Assembly: GCA_963693085.1 (NCBI GenBank)
Contig: OY856414.1
Span: forward strand, 264,405,501-264,469,500
DNA length: 64,000 nucleotides
From: Alisma plantago-aquatica
Taxonomy: Eukaryota; Streptophyta; Magnoliopsida; Alismatales; Alismataceae
Direction: 5' to 3'
Shown here: piece by piece, positions 33,673 through 43,885 of the stretch
How the letters are laid out: the number at the start of each line of letters is the position of its first letter
Numbering within the stretch: the first letter of the stretch is position 1
The notes under the pieces: model-generated
Databases searched by the model: none
Seen by the model: the letters and a program-made list of their open reading frames with translations, nothing else
Told to the model about the DNA's origin: nothing
Made by a program: the position numbers and the translations under genes

Positions 33673-36600
33673 GGAGGGAGAGTGTCTACTGGGAGCCTAG
33701 GGGAGAACCATGGATGCAAAACTGAGTGTGGGAGGAAGAGTGGCTAATGGGAGTCGAAGGGAGCTCCATGGATGCGAGACTAGGTGTGTGAGGGAGAGTG
33801 GCAATTAGGATCTGTAGAGACCGCCATGGATGTGAGACCAGTTATGGAATTGAGAGTGGCTAATGGGAGCCGAATGAAGCACCATGGATGTGAGACTGAG
33901 TGTGGCAGTGAGAGTGTCTAATGGGAGACTAAGGGATAGTCATGGATGAGAGATTTCATGTGGGAGGGAGTGTGGCTAATGGGATCCAAGCAAAGTACCA
34001 TGGATGTGAGACTGGGTGTGCGAGGGAGAGTGTCTAATGGGAGACAAAGAGAGCACCATGGATGCAATATTGTGTATGTAAGGGAGAGTGATTAATGAGA
34101 GTCAAAGGGAGTGCCATGGATGTGAGATCAGATGTAGAAGGAAGCGTTTATAATGGGAGAAGAATGGAGTATCATGGATGCAAGACTAGGTGTGGGAGGG
34201 AGAGTGGTTAATGGGAGTCGAGGAGAGTGCCATGGATGCGAGACTGTGTGTAGGAGGGAGAGTGGTTAATGGGAGTCGAAAGGAGCATCATGGATGCGAG
34301 ACTAGGTGTGGGAGGGAGAGTGGATAATGCGAGATGAAGGGAGAGAAATCGATGTGAAATCGAGTGTGGGAGGGAGAGTGACTAATGGGAGCATAAGGAA
34401 GCATCATGGATTCCAGACTAGGTGTGGTAGGGAAAGTGGTTAATGGGAGCTAAAGGGATCGCCATGGATGCAAGACCGGGTGTAGTAGGGAGAGTGCTAA
34501 TGGGAGCTCAAGGGAATGCCATGGATGTGAAACAGAGTGTGGGAGTGAGAGTAGCTAATGGGATCTGAAGGGAGCGTTATGTATGTGAGAGTGGTGTGGT
34601 CGGAGAGTGGATAATGAGAGATGAAAAGAGTGTCATGGATGCAAGACCGGGTGTGGCGAGGAGAGTAGATAAATGGGAACCAAGGTGAGTGTCATGAATG
34701 CGAGATGAGGTGTGGGAGGCAGAGTGGCTAATCGGAATTGAAGGGAGCACCATGGATGCAAGGCAAAGTGTGGGAGTGAGAGTTTCTAATGGGATCAGAA
34801 GGAGTTCCATGGATTTGATACCGTGTGTGGGTGGGAGAGTGGATAATGGGACGCAAAGAGAGCACCACGAATGCAAGACTGACTATGGGATGGAGAATAG
34901 TTAATAGGAGTATAAGGGAGTGTCATGGATGTGAGATCGTGTGTGGGTGGGAGAGTGGCTAATGGGAGTCAAAGAGAGTTCCATGGATGCAAGACTAGGT
35001 GTGGGAGGAAAAGGGGCTAATGAGAGATAAATGGGGCGTAATGGATGGGAGACTGGCTGTGGGAGAGAGTGGCTAATGGGAGCCTAAGGGAGAGCCATGG
35101 ATGCAAGAACAAGTGTGGAAGTGAGAGTGACTAATGGTAGTAGAAGGGAGTGCCTTGGATGTAAGACCAGGTGTGGGTGGGAGAGTGGTTATTGGGAGCT
35201 GAGGAAACACCATGAATGTGAGACTAGGTGTGAGAAGAAACATAGTTATTAGGAACTGAAGGGAGCATCCTGGAAGCGAGACTGGGTGTGATAGGAAGAG
35301 TGGCTATCAGGAGTCGAAGGGAGCACCATGGATGTAAGATTAGGTGTTGGAGGGAGAGTTGCTAATGGGAGCCAAAGTGATCTCCATGGATACAAGGCCA
35401 GGTGTGGGAGGGATAGTGGCTATTGGGATTTGAAGGGAGCACTATGGATGCAAGATCGAGTTTGGGAGGGAGGGTGGCTATTAGGAGCTGAAGGGAGTGC
35501 CATGGAGGTGAGACTGGGTGTAAGAGGGAGAGTGGCTATTGGGAGCCAAAGGAGCTCCATGGATTCCAGACTGAGTGTCGTAGGGAGAGTGGTTAATGGG
35601 ATTTAGAGGGAACGCCATGGATGCAAGATGAGTGTGGGAGAATAGTGGCTAATGGGACCCTAAGGGATCACCATGGATGCGATACTGGGTGTTGGAGGGA
35701 GAATGGATAATGGGAGCCCATGGGAGCACCATGGATGAGAGATCGAATGTCGGAGGGAGGGTTTCTAATGGACGTCGAAGGAACGTCGTGGATTCTAGAC
35801 TGGGTGTCAGAGGGAGTGTATCTAATAGGAGCAAAAGGGCACATCATGGATGCAAGATTGGGTGTTGTAGGGAGAGTGGCTAATGGGAGCCCAATGGAGC
35901 ACCATGGATACGAGACCGAGTGTCAGAGGGAGAGCTGCTAAAGGGAGACGAAGGGAGCACCATGGATGCTAGACCAGGTGTGAGTGGGAGAGTAATAAAA
36001 GCATAAGGGAGTGCCATGGATGCGATACTGGGTGTGGGAGGCATAGTGTCTATTGGGAGGCAAAAGGAGCGCTATGGATGCGAGACTGGGTGTGTCAGGG
36101 AGACTGGATAATGGGAGCTGAAGGGAGCGACATGGATGTGAGATCAGGTGTGGCAAGGAGAGTGGCTAATGGGAGCCCAAGGGAGCACCATAGATTCAAG
36201 ATCGTATGTGGCAGGGAGAGTGGCTAATAGGAGTCGAGGGGAGTATCATGGATACAAGATCAGGTGTGGGAGGGTGTGTGGCTAATCGGAGTCGAATGGA
36301 ACACCATGGATGCAATTCTGAGTGTGGGAGGGAGAGTGGCTATTGGGAGCTGAAAGAAGTTCCATGGATGCGAGACTGAGTGTGAGAGGGAGAGTGGATA
36401 ATGTTAGTCGAAAGGAGTGCCATCGATGCAAGATCGGGTGTCAGAGGGAGAGTGGCTAATGGGAGCTAAAGGGAGTGCCTTATATGTGAGACAGTGTGTG
36501 GGAGGGAAAGTTTCTATTGGGAGCCAGGGGAGAGCCATGGATGTGATACTGGGTGTGGGAGAAAGAGTGGATATTGGGATTCAAAAGGAGCTCCATAGAT

Positions 36601-37271
36601 GCGAGACTGGGTGTGTGAGGGAGAGTGGCTATTGGGAACTGTAGAATCCACCATGGATGCAAAACTGGTTGTTGGAGGGAGAGTGTCTAATGGGAGGCGA
36701 AGGGAGTGCCATGGATGCGAGATCGGGTGAGGTAGGGAGAGTGTCTAATGGGGAAAAAGGGAGAGTCATGGTTGGGAGACCAAATGTGGGAGGGAGAGAG
36801 GCTCATGGGAGCCAAAGGGTGTGCCATAGATGCGAGACCGGGTGAGCGAGAGAGAGAGAGGATAATGGGAGATGAAGGGAGTTCCATGGATGCGATATTG
36901 GGTGTGGAGGGAGAGTGATTTGTGGGAGTCAAAAGGAGCGCCATGGATGTAAGACTGGGTTTAGGAGGGAGGTGGGTAATGGGAGCGGAAGGGAGCGCCA
37001 TGGATGCTAGACTGGGTGTGGGAGGGAGAGTCACTAATAGGAGCAGAAGGGACCATCATGGATGCTAGACTGGGTGTGGGAGTCAGAGTGGCTATTGGAA
37101 GTCAAAAGTAGTGTTATGGATGTGAGATCGAGTGTGGGAGGGAGACTGTCTAATGGGAACCGAAGGGAGTGCCATGGATGTGAGACTAGGTGTGGAAAGG
37201 AGAGCGACTAATGGGAGCCGAAGGAAGCGCAATGGATGCAAGACTGGGTGTGGGAGGGAGAGTGGCTAATA
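33673..37271. repeat. 58-bp minisatellite array, right block
   Basis: About 62 degenerate units. The higher-order variant series recurs near 36120-36500. The array stops abruptly after 'gagtggctaat' at about 37271. Confidence 0.93.
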
Positions 37272-38221
37272 TATAAAAATAAGAGAGACTGCTATTTCCC
37301 TCTCAAGGAAGCTGCTCCTTGCAGCTGACAAATCTCTCGGTGTTTGTCTCCTCTCCTCCTCATCTCTTTTCACACTTGGATCAACTCCACATCCAAGCAA
37401 GATCACCTCAAGAGAAGAACATGAAACCTAGATCAAAAAGTGCACAAAGAAGAGAGGGTGCAAACCCTAGGCCACAAAAGAAAGGGAAAAGAGGGTAAAT
37501 TGAAAGAAACCCTCAACATGGGTAAATTGCAACTTGGTCCAAAAAAAGCACACAAAGGCATAACTAGCTCAAATAACATTCAAACTAGACCAAACTAAAA
37601 ACATAAGCACATCACATGTTATTATAGAATATCACATGATTAGATTAAGTTTTTAAGCATCATATTATGCTAAGAAAGAAAGATAAAGCATAAAGCTAGG
37701 TCAGGGGTCTTATAGCATAACTACAATTATATATTCATACATGTTTGGATTTGAATGAACACATAGATTTGGATAGTGGCGGTGAAATCAATTTCCACCC
37801 TAGTGTTTCCATCAATTGATAACTATAACTTAAATTTAGCTCTTTTTACTTTTGAAACTTTAGTTAACCATCTCAACTCAAATTTTGTGATAAATACTAG
37901 TTCTTGGTAGGTTACCCCATTACTTTTGGTTAGCTCTAGGAATTTTATTCCTAGTGAGTTTGTAGTACAATGATTTCCGCATCATTCCCCCCATACATGA
38001 GTGTTTCCCAAAAAAAATGGGTTCTCTAGAAAAAGGGGTGGGGTGAGCCTTTACCATGTCAACTTCTATCTTGCACGTAGTTTCATCCCTCCATGGTGAT
38101 TCTATTGGATCATAATTTTAGAGCCCCTTCATCTTTGAATCCAAGATACTCACAAGTGTCTCTAGTTAGACCCAACTACCTCGGAGCATATAAAGGTTTG
38201 TAAAGCCTTTACATGGTTCTT
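37272..38221. other. Non-repeat DNA left of the Athila-like element
   Basis: Begins with a TATA-like ATATAAAAATA at 37270-37280 followed by a CT-rich leader-like stretch, so a promoter is possible but unproven. No long open frame. The final part (about 38190-38221) is open in the frame that continues beyond the Athila-like insertion at 48017. Confidence 0.4.
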
Positions 38222-39840
38222 TGACGTGTATTTTACTACGCGCTTAAACGCAAGTATACGCGTCGAGTAATATAGGCCTTGTGAGGCCCGAGTCGAACTC
38301 AGGGATACGTGAATTATTGGAGACTTCTACTAACTAATCGCAATCAGCTAGGCCGATTAACAAAGTAGGGTTTTGTTGTTCAAATTGAAAGAAAATAAAA
38401 ATCAAACAAAGAAAACAATCGATTAAAGGTTAATTTAATCAATTAAAAGGGATATCTTTAGGATGGCGGTTTCACCGCGGGTCAACATTGTATTAGATTT
38501 CATATAATTCCTCACACTTCTCTCTCTATCCGGGTAGTGGCCTGAAATGAGAATTACCCACTGTCGTGGTGTAATCCACTACTTAGATTTAGGTTGATTC
38601 CATCGTCATAGTAATCATTCCCCTAAACTAAGCGCATTAAGATCGGTCCCTCAGTTCCCACCATTAATTTTACAACTCCTTTGTCAAGGGTTTTATTAAT
38701 TAATGTAGAATTCGTCTCTTTTCAACCGTTAATCCTTCTGTCGAAGTGATTAAGGGCATTAATTTATTATTATGGTGATCAAGCATAACAATAGCAATAG
38801 AGAAAACGAATTTATACCACGGATATGAGAGAAAAATATGAATTATCAATCTAAAATCATCATACAATGTATCCCCGGGCTACTCCCGGTCCTAAAGATT
38901 GAGGGTTTTAGCCTCTCATGTTCATCTTACACGAATACATGGTAGAAATTGGGGAATTCATAAGAAAAACGTGAAATAGATGGGAAAAACCCCTGAACGG
39001 AGAAGAACCGGTGGATCCTTGGCGTAGAACACAAACTTTCCCTGCCTGTCGGTGGTGGAAATTGTCTTCGGCAGCGTCCGAATCAACCGGGATGAGCTTC
39101 TCGGCCTCCGTTCTCCTTTCTCTCCTCCTCGGCACTCGTGCAATCCAAAAATGAGATGATGATCACGTCTTGGCGGCCGTCATTAGGTATAAGTCCCTAA
39201 TTAGGTCGTCAAATAACAACAGCCGTCCGATCGAAATCAAAACAAATCCAACGCATATCTGCCGGCGTCGATACCATCGACGCGGGTCGATGGTATCGAC
39301 CCAGCGGATTAGCGGCAGCTTTCCTTTCTTTTATTCTGGGCGCCTGTGGTGATCTCGATACCATCGACTTGGGTGTCGATGGTATCGACTCCTTTAGCAT
39401 CGGTTGTTGTCGTTTAGCGACGCTGTAGCTCTCCTTGTGTCGATGGTATCGACTTGTGTCGATGGTATCGACTTCATCCTCGCCAGCAGCCTGGAAACAT
39501 CTCGATGCCATCGACTTGGGTGTCGATGGTATCGACTCTATATTGCTCTTCTCGGCTGACAACCTGTGGCTTGGTTGATGGTATCGACATCCGTCGATGG
39601 TATCGACGGATGCAGATACTTGTTCTTCCTGAAATTGCACAACAAGACCAAGTAAATCCACACGATTTATGATAAGATGATCAATAATGCTTAAAATAAT
39701 GAAATAAAGGGGATTTGATATAAAATGATGGCAAAGACCAAATAAAGTGAATTATGCAATAATATCCATGAAAATGAGTAATTAAGGCACAAAACTCATA
39801 TAAAATAGGTCTATAAATGCGACTCAAAATCATCGCATCA
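38222..39840 (-). repeat. Athila-like element 3' LTR
   Basis: 1619 bp. It is longer than its partner by 19 bp, one extra spacer-plus-motif unit near 39590-39608. Carries ten TCGATACCATCGAC-type half-sites at 39265-39610. A minus-strand TATAAATTCG at about 38810 could be the promoter, placing the hairpins in U3. Confidence 0.92.
39262..39612. repeat. TCGATACCATCGAC hairpin cluster, 3' LTR
   Basis: Ten half-sites of a 14-base motif (TCGATACCATCGAC or its complement GTCGATGGTATCGA), mostly as inverted pairs separated by 4-7 bases, at about 39265, 39351, 39438, 39503 and 39576. Each half-site is itself an interrupted palindrome (TCGAT-acc-ATCGA). Confidence 0.95.
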
Positions 39841-41367
39841 AACTCCCCTAAGCTTAAACATTGCTCGTCCTCGAGCAACTAATCCTTAGAATAGAATTGC
39901 GAATGTCAACTAACAATCAAAACACCAACCCACCTCACAAATGACTCCCACTGGACGTTCTCAAACCGGCCTACCCTAATCACAGAACAGTAATTACCCT
40001 ATAGGCGACAATAACCATCAATAAAAGAAATTATCCTTCAAACTGATGAACACTATCACATAAGGCAGTTAACATAATAAAATTTGCCGATTCAGCATTA
40101 GTGCATCTTGTGATCACCTACACTACGTTTCTCACCCTAACTACCATCTACATGGAAGCAGTTCTCCTGATAAACATGAGTGAGGAGAAAATCACGGTGG
40201 CCTACCAATCCGAGCAACGGGTGGATGGAATGGGTGGTTCATGAAAGAATTTGGAAGTATTACACAGTTTCAAAATGCATACAACAAAATGCCCTAAATG
40301 ATGCAAATGCACATTGAAAATGCCCTAATGCCTAAAAGTGGGTGGAATGATGCATGCACTAACCTTCTACCTCAAAATGAGATAGAAATCTACTCAAGCC
40401 ACATCATGTACTCAATTCCCCTGTTATACAAGTGATATCATTCCTTTCTCCCTCTTATTCCTTTTCTTTCCAACTCTCCTTTTTTTTTTCTTTTTTTTTC
40501 TTTGCCCATATATCCATAATTGTTTAGAGATACATGTATAAGGCCATTTTCTTTCCAATTGGAGATCTTTGCTTTATTTCGAGGGTATGGAACAAATTAG
40601 ATCACCTATTTAGGAAAACTGAGATACATGGTGTGCTTATGCATGAAAATCATGAAACTGTGAGTGCAACTACATGACATGCACCTAAGGCTAATGTGCA
40701 TGTATCACTATATATTTTTACTCATTCTATGCAAAAACATGAAAATAACAATGCAAAACCTATCTACATGCCATGCACGCAAAAGAAATTGAAACTGCAC
40801 TTTACTTCCAATTCTTGGGTGGATTATAGGAAATGGGGTGGAATGATCACAAGATTAAGTGACTGAACCTTAGAAGAAAATTATGTGTCCCTCCTTACTG
40901 ACATGTGTAGTAGTTCAAAGGGTTCTTTCTCTTACATCTGATTAAGGTCTCATTACCATTTGATTAGGTTAGATTCAAACAACCGTTACTATCCACTTTT
41001 CATGAGTCAAAGGGGTGTGGGTATGACATATTGCTTCAAAGTTGACATAATCAATCATTTTCATAGAACAAGTTCCCCAAGGACAACCAAGTAAAGCTAT
41101 CCAAATGACACAGAAAAAATTTTCAATTCCCTTAATTTCCCCATGAAAACAGCAAGATGACAATTTTTACGACATCCACAATTACACTAGATAGATGTGG
41201 ATCCTAAATAAAAACTTAAAATTGCAAAAACAAATAACAAAGCAGAAACTAAAAACAACTAAAGAAAAGATAAAAGATAGAGCTGTTCCAGCCACCCCCC
41301 TAAGCTTGAATCCGACTATGGCCTCATAGTCAAAAACCAACTTAAGGGTGGAACAGTGATACCCTGA
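39841..41367 (-). other. Athila-like element 3' untranslated region
   Basis: Non-coding stretch between the second ORF and the 3' LTR. The polypurine tract TTAGGGGAGTT (minus reading, 39841-39852) abuts the LTR. A pyrimidine-rich tract lies at about 40440-40505. No pol remnant seen. Confidence 0.75.
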
Positions 41368-42951
41368 TCAATCTTGCGGAGGCGGTGGTGGGTATTGTGG
41401 TGCCGTAGGATCCCAAGACGGGTACTCCCCCTGGAAGCTTGGATCATATTGGGTCCTTGGCGGAGGCTGTGGATAACCTCCAAAGTAGTCTCGACTCCAG
41501 TAGTGGTCGAAGAAGGGCTCCTGCTGTGTCTCTATCCGCTGCAACCGGTTGTGCATTTGTTCTTGGTTGGCGAGGATGAGCCGCTCGTTCTCGAACATAG
41601 CCCTTTGATTATCAAGCAACCGGCCCGTTGTCTCATGGATGCCGGTATACAAAGTCATATGCTGGTGCTGCGTCTGCTGGATGTCCTGCAGCATGGTATA
41701 CATCCCTTGCATGGAGTAGGGATCCGCAGCTGGCTGCTCTTGCTGTGGTGATGGCGGCGGGGGCTGAGATGATGAAGATGCACCCGGGTGCATCCTAGGA
41801 CGCTTCCGTGGTGCCACGCGTGCTCGAAGAGGTGTGAAAGCCTCCTCGTCTTCCTCGGCCTCGCCTTCTTGGTCTTCACCTCTGCCTTCTTCTTCCGAGG
41901 ACTCGATGGCTATGATGGGCCATCGGAAATGCTGCTTGCCCTTGATGTGGAAGACGTCGTCCGGCAGGGATGCCTCCTGGTAAGCTTGGTTGACGTGGCA
42001 ATGAGCGTACGCCAACCCGTCCCGGATAAGAATGAGGTTTGAACGGTGCAAGTGTTGCACGTTCACCTTACTCCGCGTAGAAATCGGAGTCACGGACTGA
42101 AAGTTCAGCCCCAAGTAAAGCGCCAACCCGGTGACCAAACCACCAAAATGAATTGGAGCCTTCCTTGTGCTCCGCTTCACCGCCATGACGCGCTGTAACC
42201 AGAATGCTCCCCAGTTGCACTCTTGACGTTTCAGGAGGGCGTATAGAAAGAACAAGTCGCTCTCCTGAAACTTGCTCAAAGCAAGATCGCTCCACCCGAA
42301 GAAGGTCAAGCTAAGCATCCTATGCAATACCCAGACGAACGGGTGCTCAAAATCAGCTACCGCGGCATTGTGGTAGCTCACGGTCTTCCCTGCCGGCACT
42401 ATAACTAGCTCGGCGAAGATTTTGTCATAGTCGGTGCGGGCGTCGGGGCGTCGGTGATCGTGGCGGCTGTGGTTCCAGTTGAAGATGGCGTTGAACTGCT
42501 TCAACGTGATGTTGTAATTGTTGTTGAAGAGTCGGAAGGACACCCTTCCCTGGATCCACGTCTGGTCCGATGGCACCACGTCATTTGGTATGACGCAGAT
42601 ATCAAGAGACGCCATGAACTCGGCCACCAGTTCCTTGTATGTGGGCCATTCGCCAAAGAACGGCTGCCCATCCGCATGACAGTCCATCTCATATATGCGA
42701 CCGGTGTGCCGCGCTTGCCCGGCCAACACATAGGCCAAGTCGGCCTCGAATCCCAGGTCCCTGATCATTCCCCGGTCCACATACCGGGTGGCCTCGAACT
42801 TCCGCTTCATTATCTCCTCGTATACCTTCCTTACATCCATGTTGGCATGAATGAGGCGTGGACGAGAGATGGAAGCGGTTGGAGGGGGAACAAACTCCTC
42901 GATCTCCCTGGGGTGCGCGCTTGATGAAGATGCTCCGCCCGTATGCACCAT
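41368..42951 (-). CDS. Athila ORF-like protein downstream of the missing pol
   Basis: 527 aa, intact. The frame stays open upstream to 43746, but that part only translates the hairpin repeats, so the first good ATG at 42951 (MVHTGGASSSSAHPRE) is chosen. Residues about 30-330 form a globular region (RYVDRGMIRDLGFEADL, PSDQTWIQGR, LFFLYALLKRQECNWGAFWL). It resembles the plant retrotransposon ORF that follows pol in Athila-type elements and was once proposed to be env-like. Residues about 353-373 are Glu-rich, about 378-387 basic and possibly a nuclear signal (RVAPRKRPRM), then Pro/Gln-rich and probably coiled coil. The tail is Pro/Tyr-rich. No membrane helix is obvious, which argues against an envelope. 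Function unknown. Confidence 0.8.
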   Translation of the reverse strand: MVHTGGASSSSAHPREIEEFVPPPTASISRPRLIHANMDVRKVYEEIMKRKFEATRYVDRGMIRDLGFEADLAYVLAGQARHTGRIYEMDCHADGQPFFGEWPTYKELVAEFMASLDICVIPNDVVPSDQTWIQGRVSFRLFNNNYNITLKQFNAIFNWNHSRHDHRRPDARTDYDKIFAELVIVPAGKTVSYHNAAVADFEHPFVWVLHRMLSLTFFGWSDLALSKFQESDLFFLYALLKRQECNWGAFWLQRVMAVKRSTRKAPIHFGGLVTGLALYLGLNFQSVTPISTRSKVNVQHLHRSNLILIRDGLAYAHCHVNQAYQEASLPDDVFHIKGKQHFRWPIIAIESSEEEGRGEDQEGEAEEDEEAFTPLRARVAPRKRPRMHPGASSSSQPPPPSPQQEQPAADPYSMQGMYTMLQDIQQTQHQHMTLYTGIHETTGRLLDNQRAMFENERLILANQEQMHNRLQRIETQQEPFFDHYWSRDYFGGYPQPPPRTQYDPSFQGEYPSWDPTAPQYPPPPPQD

Positions 42952-43885
42952 GATTGCGAGAAGAATGAGATTGGGAGAAAAGAGCTCGGTGAAGATGGAG
43001 AGAAATTCTCCGCTCGGTGAAGATCTTCGCTCGATGACGCTTCTCCGCAGGTGTAGAGGGCTCGGGGGAGTGCTCGGCGCAATGGGAGATACTTGCTCTG
43101 AGGGTGTGATGTCATATGACGTTGCAAGTCCCCTTAAATAGACTTGATCGGCGCCCCTGTTGACCCGTCGATACCATCGACGCGGGTCGATGGTATCGAC
43201 ATGTCTCGCGGGTAGCCGCATCTGTTGCTGGTATCGATGGCTGACGTTTGCTGGATCGAGAAACCCGGATCGCTGATGGGTCGATACCATCGACATAAGT
43301 CGATGGTATCGACGCAGCACCCGGATCGCTGACGTGGCTGTTGCGATCGTCGTCGATGTCTTCATGCGGACCGGTGACATGTCCATCGATGCCATCGACG
43401 GGTGTCGATGGTATCGACTTGCTTTTATTGCGACACCTCCGTTTATTGCATTCAACCTGTGATGATGTCGATACCATCGACGAGGCTGTCGATGGTATCG
43501 AGTTAACTGAGCAAAATTTGTCTGAATATCTCCAGAGATCTCGATGGTATCGACTGGGGTGTCGATACCATCGACACTTTTATTTCGACCTGACTGTGAC
43601 CATGTCGATGCCATCGACGGGGCCGTCGATGGTATCGACGCAGTGCGATTTCTGCTGGTGTCAACCTGAACCCATGTCGATACCATTGACTGATGTGTCG
43701 ATGGTATCGACCCTGCCTGTTCCTGCACATTTAACAAACAGATCAAGGTATCATTTTTAAACTAAAAAGTAAACAAAATAAAAGCAAACTACACCTAACA
43801 TTAAACTATCCTAATGTACCAATGGTTGGGTTGCCTCCCACCAAGCGCCCTTCTTTAACGTCTTAGGCTAGACGTATGACAGTCA
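42952..43885 (-). other. Spacer between the two Athila-like ORFs, pol deleted
   Basis: A non-coding spacer holding the second hairpin cluster. An autonomous Athila would have about 3 kb of RT, RNase H and integrase here; none is detectable. Confidence 0.8.
43165..43715. repeat. TCGATACCATCGAC hairpin cluster, internal
   Basis: Seven inverted pairs (14 half-sites) at about 43168, 43280, 43384, 43467, 43538, 43602 and 43676, each GTCGATACCATCGAC-type facing GTCGATGGTATCGAC-type across 4-8 bases, spaced 60-110 bp. Sequence between pairs is unrelated from pair to pair. Confidence 0.95.

Noticed and set aside
16592..37271. Many open frames of 60-130 codons inside the minisatellite arrays
   Set aside because: The unit lacks stop codons in several frames, so open frames arise automatically. 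The 58-bp period changes frame each unit and no domain is seen.
37270..37400. Promoter and first exon of a gene after the right array
   Set aside because: A TATA-like box and CT-rich leader are suggestive, but no coding exon follows that I can connect.
39262..43715. CRISPR-like array
   Set aside because: Palindromic motifs with non-identical spacers superficially resemble one, but spacing is irregular, pairs are inverted, and this is a plant retrotransposon.
42952..43746. N-terminal extension of the Athila-like second ORF to 792 codons
   Set aside because: The extra part only translates the hairpin repeats (SIPST, SMVST-type peptides). A better ATG lies at 42951.
43341..43760. Plus-strand frames across the hairpin cluster, and similar ones in both LTRs
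   Set aside because: They are translations of the palindromic motif (MVSTL, PSTGVDGID) on the opposite strand of a known element.
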